Assembly (NCBI GenBank): GCA_001247695.2
Contig: LGRX02030310.1
Span: forward strand, 62,001-126,000
Direction: 5' to 3'
DNA length: 64,000 bases
DNA from: Cymbomonas tetramitiformis
Taxonomy: Eukaryota; Chlorophyta; Pyramimonadophyceae; Pyramimonadales; Pyramimonadaceae
The position numbers and the translations under genes were made by a program. The notes beneath the pieces were generated by a model, which worked only from the letters and a program-made list of their open reading frames with translations, searched no databases and was not told the DNA's origin. Positions 49,880 through 60,739 of the stretch are shown here, piece by piece (within the stretch, counting starts at the first letter, position 1; the number at the start of each line of letters is the position of its first letter).

Positions 49880-50258
49880 TTATCCCTTCGAGAAATTTGT
49901 GTTACCAAAAGTGCCGCTTCTTTACCGCTGGATGTATTGCAACTCCTGGTTTTGCCCGCTTGAACCGACTCGATGCAAGAAGGATTACTGTGCATGTCCA
50001 CTACTTCGCGTCTATATACTTATATTGCAACAGCGCCTATCGTCATATTTAAAAACCAAAATCGAAATGTTACAGCACCGAGCATCGCGTACAAATGATA
50101 TTCTTTTTTTGCATGTGCTTCGGGCGTACTGTCGTGTTTGTATATCAGCGATGCAGGTCTCGACAACTTTCAGCCAAGGCAACCTCACAACTTCTTGCCG
50201 CTCGCAAAAAAAATTCCTCGACGCTCGAAAATGCTCGCTCATCATGAAAGCAAACTCG
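49880..50258. other. Gap of about 380 bases without a supported gene
   Basis: It holds a TATATA-like motif near 50014 that may serve the gene starting at 49879, and otherwise short frames only. A minus-strand frame at 50012-50245 has no independent support. Confidence 0.45.
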
Positions 50259-51347
50259 TCACGTCCTTAAAAAAGGTCCCGAGGAGCGAAGAGCCCTAAC
50301 CAGAAAACCATCAAACATATTTACATATGCTTCGGTTTGCGACACCCACTCGTGTGCGGTCTCCACAAAGTCCAACGTGTGCGTCAGTAAGGCGTCCCTT
50401 TGCGGATTCAAGGTTTGCCTGAGATTCGTCATTATGGTCGGCATACACTTCTCGGTTTTTGGCGTCTTGCATACGACTTGAAGCGTATACGCTAAGGTTC
50501 TCCAAAACTCCTTAGCCTCACTATCTGTATGATAACAAGGCGATTCACGCGACGTGAAGTGCGTCAATTGCACATTGTCGTCGACGTCGAACCAGTATAC
50601 AATCTCGTCGGGATTAAATTCTTCGCTCACAAAAAGATGCGTCATGAAGAGACGGGTCGCCAGCATGCTGACCTTCAGGGCAATCTCCGTGCACGAAAAG
50701 TTGCGGGTGTTCAATAAATGTTGCAAATTGTTGGCATACATCGGTCTTGCGCGGGCGAAAAAGTAGGGGTAACACGCTAGTGGGGAATCGAAGCTGACGA
50801 TGTTGTAAAACACAAAAGGATCAGAATCGATTGTATTATCGACAACGCCATTTCGAATGGGCAAGAAAGGCGCAATCAGGTTTCCCAAAGATGAGGTGGC
50901 AAGCTGCGTGTGGCAAGTTACATCCTGAGAGATCCTCTTGGCCGCTCCGTCTTGATACGGATTCTCGGTCGCAATCTCCCTCACAAAAGTGAAGCACACC
51001 GCGATGCTAGTGTGTTTGCACAACTTTTTGTGATCGGAATGTAGGTTATACTGCCGGTAGAAGCGTATCTTGTCAACATTTTTTTGCGTGAACTTGTCCA
51101 GCCACCCGTGGGTCTCCGAGGCGTAAGTCTGCTCGTCGTAGACGTATAAGGTGCAGTCTTCGGTTTTCACTGATTTCTGAATGTCAAGTTGAATAGACTT
51201 GCCTTCACCTAAATACACCGTTGTTTGGATCTTATCGAGCATATCCGCTTCGAAGGCTTTCCAGACGGATCGTCTCTTCACGAACGCGCCCCGCACGTGA
51301 ATCGCCCGTTCGGAAGCGATCGGACGAAACCCTTGTATATCGTTCAT
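50259..51347 (-). CDS. Hypothetical protein (362 aa)
   Basis: The first ATG is at 51347; the six extra residues upstream start only with GTG. The protein is mixed alpha/beta and soluble-looking, with cysteines spread through it and aromatic-rich stretches (ACYPYFFARARPMY and EIVYWFDVDD). I see no membrane segment or catalytic motif. The divergent neighbour at 51621 shares the 270-base intergenic region. Confidence 0.85.
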   Translation of the reverse strand: MNDIQGFRPIASERAIHVRGAFVKRRSVWKAFEADMLDKIQTTVYLGEGKSIQLDIQKSVKTEDCTLYVYDEQTYASETHGWLDKFTQKNVDKIRFYRQYNLHSDHKKLCKHTSIAVCFTFVREIATENPYQDGAAKRISQDVTCHTQLATSSLGNLIAPFLPIRNGVVDNTIDSDPFVFYNIVSFDSPLACYPYFFARARPMYANNLQHLLNTRNFSCTEIALKVSMLATRLFMTHLFVSEEFNPDEIVYWFDVDDNVQLTHFTSRESPCYHTDSEAKEFWRTLAYTLQVVCKTPKTEKCMPTIMTNLRQTLNPQRDALLTHTLDFVETAHEWVSQTEAYVNMFDGFLVRALRSSGPFLRT

Positions 51348-51557
51348 CCCTTCAAAAGTTGGCACGGAGGACGAGATGAAACGTTGCGTAAGAATTCGGC
51401 CAGCGTTGACATGCGTCGATGGTGTATCTCAACCGACGGTCATCTGGACTCAAGCGTTGACATGCCTCTGCTCCGTTCACCCTCGCCAGGCGCAAAAACT
51501 AAAGTCTTGCCTGATGGGATTCATCGAACGATCCCTTCGCTCCAATTGACGAAAGTG

Positions 51558-51565
51558 TATATATA
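51558..51565 (+). promoter_or_regulatory. TATA box of the 365-aa gene
   Basis: TATATATA about 56 nt before the ATG at 51621. Confidence 0.65.
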
Positions 51566-51620
51566 CCAAGACAACAAAAGATTTTGATATCAAAACTCGG
51601 TGGTTTAGCGTGACGTAATA

Positions 51621-52718
51621 ATGCGGTCGATGATGAACACGTTTTCGTACAACATCACGCGCAACGCTCCTGTGAGAGACACGCACAATCGATTAGTCAT
51701 CGGTGCGGGTCACGTCATACCCGACCTGATAACGACCGGTGGCATGCCCCCTCTGCAGCTAAGCAGTAACGACGTCTACGTCACCCAAGAGCCGTCCTCT
51801 TCGTACACCACGATCTCGTCGACGGAAGTCAAAGATCCGAACGACCTGATCGTGATTGCCAGCGCTGAGGCGTACACCATGATCGCGGGGAAACTGATCG
51901 AGGTGTGCAACAACGTCCTGTCGGAGTACACACATCGCACCAAAGGACAATATCACGACCCTCACAATTGGCGTGAGATTCATCTACGGATAGTTTCCGA
52001 TGAGGCCAAGTTTCGCTTTGAGACCACGCACCTGATTGCCATGGCGCGAGAGCAAAAAGTGCTTACATCCTATCGCACCTTGCTTCGAAACACGGACATC
52101 GACACCGCTTTCAGAGTCGCCGGTGAAATGGCGCATATGTTAGGTAAGATCGACGTGGAACGGTCCCGCCACACGCACGTCATGTGCCTCACAAAAGACG
52201 CGGATGTGATGGAGCCGTACGTCCACTTTTTGAAACAGCTCGCAGAATCAGAGAGTTTCACGAAGGTTACAACCGTCAACGTGCTGCCCTACGCTCTGAG
52301 AAGTCCTCACGTGAGAATCGCGGAGGAACGCTCGATAACATCCTACGAAGGGTTGCAAGTTAGCACACGCGCGGCTGACAACGACGATGCTCCATCGAGC
52401 GATATCCATGCGAAGACAGAGGACGAGCTAATCAATCCTCAGATCCACGAAGACGCCTCAAGCGACTCCGAGGGATCGCAAGATGACATCGAAGACATCA
52501 CGCAGCACGCGCTCGAAACCGACAACCATAGCACGAGGAGCTCAACCGCGTTTCCCACTCTCGCGAGTTTTATGCCGCAACGTATGGACATCATTTTTGG
52601 GGAAACTCACGGCGCGCACCACGCAATGATATCGCAGAAGTACAACTTGCAGGCGGGCGATGCCGAGCACGCTTGTTACGATAAAGGATTTGACGTGAAT
52701 CGCGCCCACGACATGTAG
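51621..52718 (+). CDS. Hypothetical protein with acidic C-terminal region (365 aa)
   Basis: The ATG at 51621 follows the TATA box, with further in-frame ATGs at codons 4 and 5. Residues 1-235 look folded (mixed strands and helices). Residues about 240-300 are acidic and Ser-rich (EDASSDSEGSQDDIED), probably disordered and possibly phosphorylated. A His-rich C-terminal stretch follows. No family is recognised. Confidence 0.85.
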   Translation: MRSMMNTFSYNITRNAPVRDTHNRLVIGAGHVIPDLITTGGMPPLQLSSNDVYVTQEPSSSYTTISSTEVKDPNDLIVIASAEAYTMIAGKLIEVCNNVLSEYTHRTKGQYHDPHNWREIHLRIVSDEAKFRFETTHLIAMAREQKVLTSYRTLLRNTDIDTAFRVAGEMAHMLGKIDVERSRHTHVMCLTKDADVMEPYVHFLKQLAESESFTKVTTVNVLPYALRSPHVRIAEERSITSYEGLQVSTRAADNDDAPSSDIHAKTEDELINPQIHEDASSDSEGSQDDIEDITQHALETDNHSTRSSTAFPTLASFMPQRMDIIFGETHGAHHAMISQKYNLQAGDAEHACYDKGFDVNRAHDM

Positions 52719-53555
52719 CCTTGATCCTCAAAAACGATCGCACGTACTACTCGCGAGAGCAACGAAGTTAAGAACTCTGCCGAGGTCAATTCCGCGCACG
52801 CGCAGCCGCTCTTTGCGACGCCGCTCGGATTCTCGGTGAAATCCTTAACGGTGTTTCCGATGTGCCATATCGCGGAATTTGCCGTCTGCTTCAAACAAAA
52901 AGAGACAAGATCGAGCGCGATTTTTGTCTTCAAAGAAAGGTCGATTTGCGCAGGTCACTGGTCACTACCGTCCACGCCTTTGATACTCGCTCGACAAACT
53001 CCGACCCCTTACAAAAACCGACTTGTAAGGGACCGTGTCATATGCGAACACCGCTGCCTGATCTTCTTATAGTAATATCGCGCAGTATCGAGTTCAAGAG
53101 TTCTCGTCACACTCAATGCTTCACTATAAATTTGTAGATGTTCGGTTACACCTGTAAATTAAAAAGCCCGGCAGAAAATCAACGCGAATATAAACAACCT
53201 GTAATGCTTATGCGTCTGTGTATATATATACAGTATAGCTGTTTATCTGAAACTGGAGCCCACCTAAACGAAGGCCTGTTCAGTCATTTGTGCCCGTGTT
53301 TACACACGCACGCACGGTCGGTTTTTCAAACATCACTTTACACCGACAAACGGCGTCCTTATATCGAAGACCAACTCCTAAACCTGTGTATCGTCTTCGC
53401 GTAGGGATGCCACGGCGAATGTCGGCGAGCGCGAGATCGATTATGTACTTTCTATTAAGGCGTGCGTGTTGCTACCACAAAAGTCTTACGCCGGAGAACT
53501 GAAAATCGATTGTTGAATCCTGAACAGGGAAAGGCGGTGTCCTCGAGAGCGGCGA
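52719..53555. other. Gap of about 840 bases with a MITE remnant
   Basis: It contains a ~37-bp MITE family 1 end (52994-53030) and a TATATATATA run at about 53221 with no convincing gene behind it. A plus-strand frame at 53138-53404 is not supported by composition. Confidence 0.45.
52994..53030. repeat. MITE family 1, end fragment
   Basis: ACAAACTCCGACCCCTTAC and the following AAAAACCGACTTGTAAG match one end of the complete copies; the rest is missing. Confidence 0.65.
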
Positions 53556-56500
53556 TCACACGTCCAGCATGTCCACGTCTCTGTTCAAGATCAAGGCGCT
53601 CGCCATGAAACGAAACGATTGCACGCGGCCGTGGGAGCTGATCAGAACCCCCGCCGCTCCATCCTTGTGCCGTAGCGTTCTTTTCTCGTTCGTCACGAGG
53701 TCGCATCGAGCCATCCTCGGAAAGTAGACGCATCCGAAGTTATCGGCCATGGACCGCATATCGACATGCTGCGTCAGCACTTCGTCCAAGAGAAACCGAA
53801 AAGGTTTGAGTCTTGTGCTGTAAACAACCTGCTCCTCCTTTTGTACGGCCACCTCCACAATCACTTTTCGATTCCCCGCGGAGTCGCATCGCAGCCATTG
53901 TTTTTCGAGGTCTTCGTGCACCGTGTCCGGTATCCGCACCTCGTACATGTGGAAAAATCCGGACTGGGTCTCGGGAGTGCTCATGTCCACGACGTCGCGA
54001 CAAACGCTCCAGCACTCCGCTGCTTGCCCGAGCGTTCTGATCGCAAAATCGATTCGATACAGCTGTTCGCTGCGTCTCAGGCGAGATTCCAAACCTTGGG
54101 TGTGCAACGACCTGCACACGCTGCTGAAGCATATGTCGTTCATGGTGACACCGCCCTCGCAGGACGACTCGCTCATGCGAACCTTCTGTGAGATCTCGCT
54201 GTCTGCCTCCTCGCTGCGGGTCGCGCTATCGCGTGTGCGCTCGTGAGCGTCGTGCACGCATGTCTTACCCTCGGCAGTCCGATACGATAGATCCGACAAA
54301 AGTATGCATTCGCTGACCGCGTCCGTCCACACGTGCTTCGACGTGATACCGGAGGCGTGCAGAAAAGATGAGCCGAACACACCGGTGTCGGTGCTCTCTG
54401 AATCCCCGCAAGCATCCATTATCGTCCGAATCTGTTGTCGGCTGCATCGCATCTTCTTCGTATTCTCTTCGTCCTCGGCAATCGTGGGATCAGGTGCTTC
54501 ACCTCCGTCGACCACGCCTCCTTCGAAGCAAGAGTTGTCTTCGGCGGGTTCGAATGACGCGTCCTCGACGGGTATCTGACCCCCGTACAGCAGGTCCTCG
54601 TGAAGGTAAAACAGGGACAAGTGCGAAAGGCATCGACTCGAGCAGAGCAACCAGTGTTTAAGATGCTCGTCTTCGGCCGAGACTCCTTCGCTTGTGTCGA
54701 ATAAGGTAGACAGCTCTCGAACGCGGATCGTCTCGCACTCGTCGGATATCGAGCAGGATAAATTCATGACGATCTGGTCGCACATGTCCATGACTCCGTT
54801 GAGCAACTTCAAAACCGAACGCAGGTCATCTTCCGTTTCGACGTCGGGAAGCCTCGACTTCGTTCGCAGACATTTGGTCAAGAGGTACACGTTTCCCGTA
54901 AGCTTGATCCACCGGGAGACCGCTCTCGGCGATCGCGATATGGCGTTTGCGTTAGTTCTGCCCGTGTCCATCGCCGATATCAGCATACCGGAGAGCTCAA
55001 GCAGCCGCGCGCTCCGATCGCAGCTGATTCCTTGCAGACCCACGATGGCCTTCTCCAAAGCCATCCTGCCGCAGTCCGCAAGCTCGCTCACCGCCGCCAC
55101 GGTCGTGCTTCTAGACGATTCGTAGCTGCACAGAAGGTCTGTACGACTCCCACGATTCGATTCCAGATAATCGCACAGGCTGGTCGTTTGAAACCTCACG
55201 AGAAGAGAAAAAACGCTCAGGAATATCTCGCGGTCGTCCGCTGCGTCCGCGGTGCTACACCGGTGCACCATCGACAGTACGGTCGCAAGAAAATCATTTG
55301 GGAACTCAGAACGCTTGTCCGCCTTTGCCCACACGGTGCATGACCCTCTTTCGTAATCCACGCTGAGCGCGGTCCACCCAATACCACTCAGCTCGGAGTT
55401 CAGCTGAGTCGTGGACTCGCTTCCATCCTCCGGTACGATCAGGTGCCGAAGATTTTCCAAGGGAGACGAGGCCGGCATGCGCAACGTGTTTAACCATGCC
55501 TCGGAGCTGTAGGACGCCTCCGGGTACACGGGAGGGTGCGTACGACTTGTGACTTGCGTGCCACACAGATCATCCCAGAGGGTCATCGATTGCTCTGAGA
55601 AACCCATGCACACCCGCCGAAACGTATCTCCGATACAGGATCGATACACCATGGTGCCATCCTGCTGCACGTCGCAGAACATGTACCGGTCACCCAATTG
55701 CGCTGCTCGATCCCTGGGGTAGTGCGGGTGTGCAACGCCCACGCTCTGCGTGCTGTGTCGATCATCGGTGCGTCTACTCAGCATTATGTCGTTGGAGAAG
55801 GCCAGCTTCGATACACTGGTCGCCGTGAATTCCATGCGTTCCGTGGCGCTGGTGAACACCGTAGCCTCCCGCGGCAGAACCGCGAGCGAGTTACCGCGTT
55901 TTCGAGATCCGTTGGTGCTGAACGAAATACCCATACGACTGTATCCGTAAGTGTTCACTATGCGGGCCAACTTGAGTTCCGCGTCGATGGAGCCTTCGAA
56001 GGGTTTGATCTTGGAGTATCCGGCGCAGGAACTCAACCGCCAAACAAAATCCGAGAACCGTTCGTGCCCGATCAAAGGCGATCCGAAGCATATCGGAACG
56101 TCGTCTCGAAGATCGCCTTTGCTGTCCACTATGACTTTCCAGAAGTAAGGATATCGCTTGGGGTCGTACCCCGGACTTCGCACAAACCCCAAACGATTTT
56201 GACAGAGAGAAAGAATGCTCTGAGAGTGAAACGGGAAGTACACGCATCCGGCGTTGGCAAGAATGGACACGCATCTGCTGTTGAGGTAACTATTGGGTCG
56301 CACGACTTTCTTGGTGCGCTCCTTCTTGGAATGTTGCACGTTGAAGAGTATCGAGGCGACGGAGTTCCCGTTGTAAATTCGGTCGGCGCTCATGATCTGC
56401 AAACCCGCACCGGATATCCTAGGTCCCATGTTGCAAGGTTTCATCAGCAGGACGATGCGCTGCAGCTCCACTGTGACCCAAAATAGGTATTCTCGCCAGC

Positions 56501-59354
56501 ACGGATCCGCCGCGCTGATGGAGCGTGCGTCGTCTCCATCATTCATCAGGTCGTTCGAGATATCCTCTCGACCGTACGGCAGATTGTGGAGGGGGTCGCT
56601 CGGTACCAGCGCGCTCCACGCTTTGTCCTCGTCCGTGGCCATCGACTGCACCAGTCCCCAAAAGACAAAGCGAGCGAACTTTCCAAGGGAATCCGTGAAC
56701 AAGGTCGCTCCGGGAACAAACTCGGGCTGTCGGACGTCCGAGGCACCGCGTTCCGAGAAGGATGCGGAAACGTTATCGGCTCCGATCAGCGCAAGCAGAT
56801 CGACGTTCGGCGCATTTCTGATCCTGAAATGCTTACCACCGATCGCGTCGACGTGATAAAACCATTCCCACGTGGGATGATCGACTCTCATGGCGCGCAT
56901 CAGCTTGTCCGTGTCGACACGGCAGTCCGCCTCCAAGCGGTAGTGAATGAAACGCTCCTCAGATGAGCTCTTTATATCAGACGCCAGCTGCACGCAGTTG
57001 CTCACGCCGGCGTCGCTGCACTTGAAAGCGATGCGGAACTCATCGGGGAAAACTGCGAAGACATCAGCTCGATGCGCATCGACGACCGAGTCGTGCGCCC
57101 GTGGACTTTCAGACGGCAGTATATTGGACTGTCGCACCCATCTGCGGTTCGCGGTGATAAACTCCCGCAGCCAGAAAATAAACTCCATGAGTCCCGTGTG
57201 ATCGCCTAAGGTGTTTGTGCGGGCGGACAGAGAACGCTCCTCTCGCATGCACTTCGATTCCGTCTTCCAGTAAGCGCCCGCAAAATATCGTCGAGACGCC
57301 ATCAGTTCGTCCGTACCACCTTCACAGAGATCCTCTAAGCCTCCCGGCCGATCTGACTCCGACGCGTGCTTGTGCACGTAACGCTGAACCAGCGCCTTGG
57401 CCGCGGTTCCCGACGAAAGCGCTATCAAGAGTGGACGATACCTGCGTCGGCAAAGACGATCCAAACCACGAGGCAGGTGCACGGGCGTGATGTTATTCAG
57501 GGGCAGCGTCCATTCGCACACATTTATGCGAAGACAATCCTGGATGCGGTGAGATACCGGCGGTAGCACTCGGATAGGCTGCACGAGATCCCGCTCGTGG
57601 TACACGCCGTGGATGACTCGGTCGGATCCGCTCGTCAAACGCATGGGATACATAGAAACGATCAATTTGAAGTCTCTGTCCGTCAGCTCCATCCTCGAAG
57701 CTTGCGACATTGGCGTGTCCGTCGCCGGAGTGGTCGTCGACTGGCCTTGAGTCGGACGCACCCACTGCAGTTGATCTGAGTGAACCAGAGTGTCCAAAAA
57801 AGAATCCAGGTCGCTCATCCGACGACATTCCGGACGATGGCGCTTACACACGGTATCACACATCGGTTCCTCGTTGTTCGAAATTCTGAGAGTGCACAGC
57901 CTGTCGCAGTACTCCTGTACACGCGCGTATGCTCGATTTAGATTGTCGTCCGTCGAGTCCCACCTGTCCAGAAGCGAGCGCAGACATTGCACCATGCCCG
58001 CGAAGCTCTCGCTTTGCGTGTGATCGAACAGATGCTTCACTTCCGGCGCGCGGATGGTGCAGCATCTGGCTCCGTGCACGCCCGTCACGCTTCCGATCAC
58101 GCTCTCGTGAAGCTCGCGCAAGTCCAGTTTCGTCATTTCGACCGCCCCACCTCCGATGAAGACGCGAGATTGCAGGGCCGATGTGACCCTTTCGATTTTG
58201 TCCGTCAACCATGCGACGATTCGCTGCCCCTTTCTGATGTGATTTGCGATCTTGTGAAAGAGACGGGAAAGATCCAACTCGCGCTCGGCAGTGGACGCGT
58301 AGAAACCCCCCTTGGCGACCCTCGCGGGAACGCGATACGCCAGTCCGCTTTCCCTGTTCGCGCTTCCAACATCGGAAAGGTCGTCTTTGTCCTCGGCGTT
58401 CATGCACCGCACAAAGCTGGCTATCGCTAAGGCATCCTCTCGTTTGACTTTCCACCAAGCCGCTCGGTCACCCGACAGCCGAATCGTGGTCGCCACACCG
58501 AAGACGCAGCACACGGCGTCCAACAAAGCGACATACTCGTCCGTCAGAAACTTGTTTACGTCGTACATCCATTTACACTTCTGTCTTTCCGGCCGCCGAT
58601 CGGCGTACACGCACTGCTCGTACCACCACCAATTCTCAACCATCGTACTCCTGCTTTTTTCCGACTCCCGCAGGTCCGTCAATGCGGTGGCGTCGACGCC
58701 CATCGTAAGCTGCAGACGCTGGATCAAGCGGGGATCCATGATCGTGGCCGGCACTTTCGAATGCACCGACATCAAGGAGTTGGCGAGCAGAACGACACTA
58801 ACCAGTTGACCGAATCGATCATGGAAAGATTCCGCTTCGACGTGCACGCTAAACGGCCGACCGCCGCGTGCAAATGTCGTCTCGCCCTCACAGTACGCGA
58901 GGATCAGCTCCTCGCGCGTGCGTTTGCTAACGTTTACCGTGTCCGGGAATTTCGACAGAGTCCAATCTAAATATTCGACAATCCGCTTAGCATTCCTGGC
59001 GAACCAGTACCAATCGATCAGATTCTTGACGCACCGCGAGAGGATGCCATCTGCGAGAGTCGATCGTCGGTTCACGATCGCGCACCACACGTCGTACACT
59101 TCCAAACAAAAATGAATATACTCGCGAGATACCGCTTTGGCGGCCACCGCAGCTGATAGCAATGTCGCTTTTGTCTTTACGTCGAATTCTTGCTGCGTAA
59201 GCGGAGCGACGCACGTTTCAAGCTTATCTACGTCCATGCGGCACGACCACAAGCCGTTTGAGCGAAAGAGCCTTGCATGCTGCGTGCTACGCTGCGGTCC
59301 GTGACTCAAAACATATTCGATCGACGCGCATGCCAAACAGAACACCGATATCAT
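53556..59354 (-). CDS. Giant hypothetical protein (about 1,932 aa)
   Basis: One uninterrupted frame of 5.8 kb, the longest in the window. The first ATG is at 59354 (MISVFCLACAS), which begins with a short hydrophobic, cysteine-containing stretch. A later ATG at 59237 (MDVDKLE) is an alternative. The protein is mixed, Arg/Ser-rich and contains tryptophan clusters (ENWWWYEQC, about 250), many scattered cysteines and a Glu/Asp-rich region at about 1,600-1,650. No enzymatic or membrane signature is evident. Its size suggests a virion scaffold, tegument or nucleocapsid-associated protein, but this is only an inference. Confidence 0.9.
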   Translation of the reverse strand: MISVFCLACASIEYVLSHGPQRSTQHARLFRSNGLWSCRMDVDKLETCVAPLTQQEFDVKTKATLLSAAVAAKAVSREYIHFCLEVYDVWCAIVNRRSTLADGILSRCVKNLIDWYWFARNAKRIVEYLDWTLSKFPDTVNVSKRTREELILAYCEGETTFARGGRPFSVHVEAESFHDRFGQLVSVVLLANSLMSVHSKVPATIMDPRLIQRLQLTMGVDATALTDLRESEKSRSTMVENWWWYEQCVYADRRPERQKCKWMYDVNKFLTDEYVALLDAVCCVFGVATTIRLSGDRAAWWKVKREDALAIASFVRCMNAEDKDDLSDVGSANRESGLAYRVPARVAKGGFYASTAERELDLSRLFHKIANHIRKGQRIVAWLTDKIERVTSALQSRVFIGGGAVEMTKLDLRELHESVIGSVTGVHGARCCTIRAPEVKHLFDHTQSESFAGMVQCLRSLLDRWDSTDDNLNRAYARVQEYCDRLCTLRISNNEEPMCDTVCKRHRPECRRMSDLDSFLDTLVHSDQLQWVRPTQGQSTTTPATDTPMSQASRMELTDRDFKLIVSMYPMRLTSGSDRVIHGVYHERDLVQPIRVLPPVSHRIQDCLRINVCEWTLPLNNITPVHLPRGLDRLCRRRYRPLLIALSSGTAAKALVQRYVHKHASESDRPGGLEDLCEGGTDELMASRRYFAGAYWKTESKCMREERSLSARTNTLGDHTGLMEFIFWLREFITANRRWVRQSNILPSESPRAHDSVVDAHRADVFAVFPDEFRIAFKCSDAGVSNCVQLASDIKSSSEERFIHYRLEADCRVDTDKLMRAMRVDHPTWEWFYHVDAIGGKHFRIRNAPNVDLLALIGADNVSASFSERGASDVRQPEFVPGATLFTDSLGKFARFVFWGLVQSMATDEDKAWSALVPSDPLHNLPYGREDISNDLMNDGDDARSISAADPCWREYLFWVTVELQRIVLLMKPCNMGPRISGAGLQIMSADRIYNGNSVASILFNVQHSKKERTKKVVRPNSYLNSRCVSILANAGCVYFPFHSQSILSLCQNRLGFVRSPGYDPKRYPYFWKVIVDSKGDLRDDVPICFGSPLIGHERFSDFVWRLSSCAGYSKIKPFEGSIDAELKLARIVNTYGYSRMGISFSTNGSRKRGNSLAVLPREATVFTSATERMEFTATSVSKLAFSNDIMLSRRTDDRHSTQSVGVAHPHYPRDRAAQLGDRYMFCDVQQDGTMVYRSCIGDTFRRVCMGFSEQSMTLWDDLCGTQVTSRTHPPVYPEASYSSEAWLNTLRMPASSPLENLRHLIVPEDGSESTTQLNSELSGIGWTALSVDYERGSCTVWAKADKRSEFPNDFLATVLSMVHRCSTADAADDREIFLSVFSLLVRFQTTSLCDYLESNRGSRTDLLCSYESSRSTTVAAVSELADCGRMALEKAIVGLQGISCDRSARLLELSGMLISAMDTGRTNANAISRSPRAVSRWIKLTGNVYLLTKCLRTKSRLPDVETEDDLRSVLKLLNGVMDMCDQIVMNLSCSISDECETIRVRELSTLFDTSEGVSAEDEHLKHWLLCSSRCLSHLSLFYLHEDLLYGGQIPVEDASFEPAEDNSCFEGGVVDGGEAPDPTIAEDEENTKKMRCSRQQIRTIMDACGDSESTDTGVFGSSFLHASGITSKHVWTDAVSECILLSDLSYRTAEGKTCVHDAHERTRDSATRSEEADSEISQKVRMSESSCEGGVTMNDICFSSVCRSLHTQGLESRLRRSEQLYRIDFAIRTLGQAAECWSVCRDVVDMSTPETQSGFFHMYEVRIPDTVHEDLEKQWLRCDSAGNRKVIVEVAVQKEEQVVYSTRLKPFRFLLDEVLTQHVDMRSMADNFGCVYFPRMARCDLVTNEKRTLRHKDGAAGVLISSHGRVQSFRFMASALILNRDVDMLDV

Positions 59355-59466
59355 TTGCACGAAAGACTCGGATGCGCCCAAAATCCATTCTTACAGAAAG
59401 AATGGAAGGCATGTTATCACCTACAATACACATGTAAAAGTGGTTTTTGCAAGCGATCCCGAACTA

Positions 59467-59629
59467 TTAAGAGTCAGTTTTCGTAAGGAGTCGGAGTTTG
59501 TAGGTCTATTTTGGCAGTGATAATTTGCAGGTTACATTGTTAACACATGACAATGATATTATAATCGATGTAGAGAGTGTGGAGATCACTTCCACAAAAT
59601 TCCCACACCTACCGAAAATCAACTGTTAA
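59467..59629. repeat. MITE family 1, complete copy (163 bp)
   Basis: TTAA stands at both borders. The ends (TTAAGAGTCAGTTTTCGTAA and ACCGAAAATCAACTGTTAA) are imperfect inverted repeats. It has no coding capacity. This fits a non-autonomous piggyBac-like element, whose target duplication is TTAA. Confidence 0.85.
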
Positions 59630-59749
59630 GTTTTGCAGACAACATACGACACTTGACTTACTATGCGATCGATTGTCTTCCGAGCGTTGAAACATTGCGT
59701 TACAGACACGCGCTGCGGCACCGATCGTTCGTAATAGGTACTTCCCTCT

Positions 59750-60385
59750 TCACTCGTCCAAGTTCCGTGCGCATGCGTCGATAGAAGGGACAAGTCCGTT
59801 TTCGATGAATTTTTTCTTCAACACCTTACACAAAAAGGATGATAAAAAGGTGTTGCCGCACTTAAACTCCGCACGGAACGCGTCCCAGCGAATATCTTTC
59901 TCGCGACAATAAGGATGGAAAAAGTCTTCCCAGATACGATTTTGGATGATGTAGACACACATAGCCCGATCGTACACGCAGCTGGTTAGCTGGTATCGAT
60001 CGCTCCAAGCCCGTAGCTTGAATTCCATGGTCTTCGTGTATCCCTCCGCTTTCTCGTCGGCTTTCGTGATCCAAGCCTTAAAGCTCTTATCCGGGTCGTC
60101 CTTGTACATCAACATCGCTGCGTCGAATATTGCGTTTGGGCCGAGAGTCGCGTTCTTGGCGTCGCGAATAAGACCCCCGTAAGACTGCCGGCTTGAGGGA
60201 GGTCTGGAATCATCATGAACCTTGGTGGTATCCTCGACGGGCTCGGCGACGTTCTTCACAAGATTGACGTGTTCACTTTCATTTTCGATGGTTTTCTCGG
60301 CGAAATCGGTCATGTCTCCCACCGGTTTGGTGCTGTCTTCGATTAAATCTGACACCTCAGTTGATGCCACTTCGGTCACGTCCAT
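59750..60385 (-). CDS. Hypothetical protein (211 aa)
   Basis: The ATG at 60385 lies about 60 nt downstream of a TATAAATATA-type box. The eight residues upstream begin only with TTG. The first 90 residues are acidic and disordered-looking. The rest is a helical, aromatic-rich basic domain with cysteines near 135-145 and 165-195. It has no membrane segment. The family is unknown. Confidence 0.8.
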   Translation of the reverse strand: MDVTEVASTEVSDLIEDSTKPVGDMTDFAEKTIENESEHVNLVKNVAEPVEDTTKVHDDSRPPSSRQSYGGLIRDAKNATLGPNAIFDAAMLMYKDDPDKSFKAWITKADEKAEGYTKTMEFKLRAWSDRYQLTSCVYDRAMCVYIIQNRIWEDFFHPYCREKDIRWDAFRAEFKCGNTFLSSFLCKVLKKKFIENGLVPSIDACARNLDE

Positions 60386-60442
60386 TGGCTTCACAAGATA
60401 GCTTGGCAACGACGTCTTCGCTGTGATTTACACGCGCGATTC

Positions 60443-60453
60443 ATATATTTATA
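60443..60453 (-). promoter_or_regulatory. TATA box of the 211-aa gene at 59750
   Basis: The minus strand reads TATAAATATA about 58 nt upstream of the ATG at 60385. Between 60454 and 60739 no other gene is supported. Confidence 0.6.
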
Positions 60454-60739
60454 ATGCAAAATGTCCAATCAGCAAATTGAAATTATGAGCAACCCATCGT
60501 GTCGCACAAAAAACTGCAGCATCGTCCGCGCGATTAAGCTAGCCGTGTCCTTATAACATGGCGGATTTCGACGGGTTTTGCAATATGCTATGTCATTCAC
60601 GGTCATGCACGGCACGCTTCGCGGACCGCACCGATCATCGCGAAGATTGCTCGCGTGTTGTGCACAAGTCGATGATCCTTGAGGTTTGTTTCACAGCCGC
60701 ATATCTCTTGCTGTTCTGACCAAAAAGCATACTGTGACA

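Noticed and set aside
49572..50270. Plus-strand frame of 232 codons
   Set aside because: Its first half is antisense to the 345-aa gene and no promoter precedes it.
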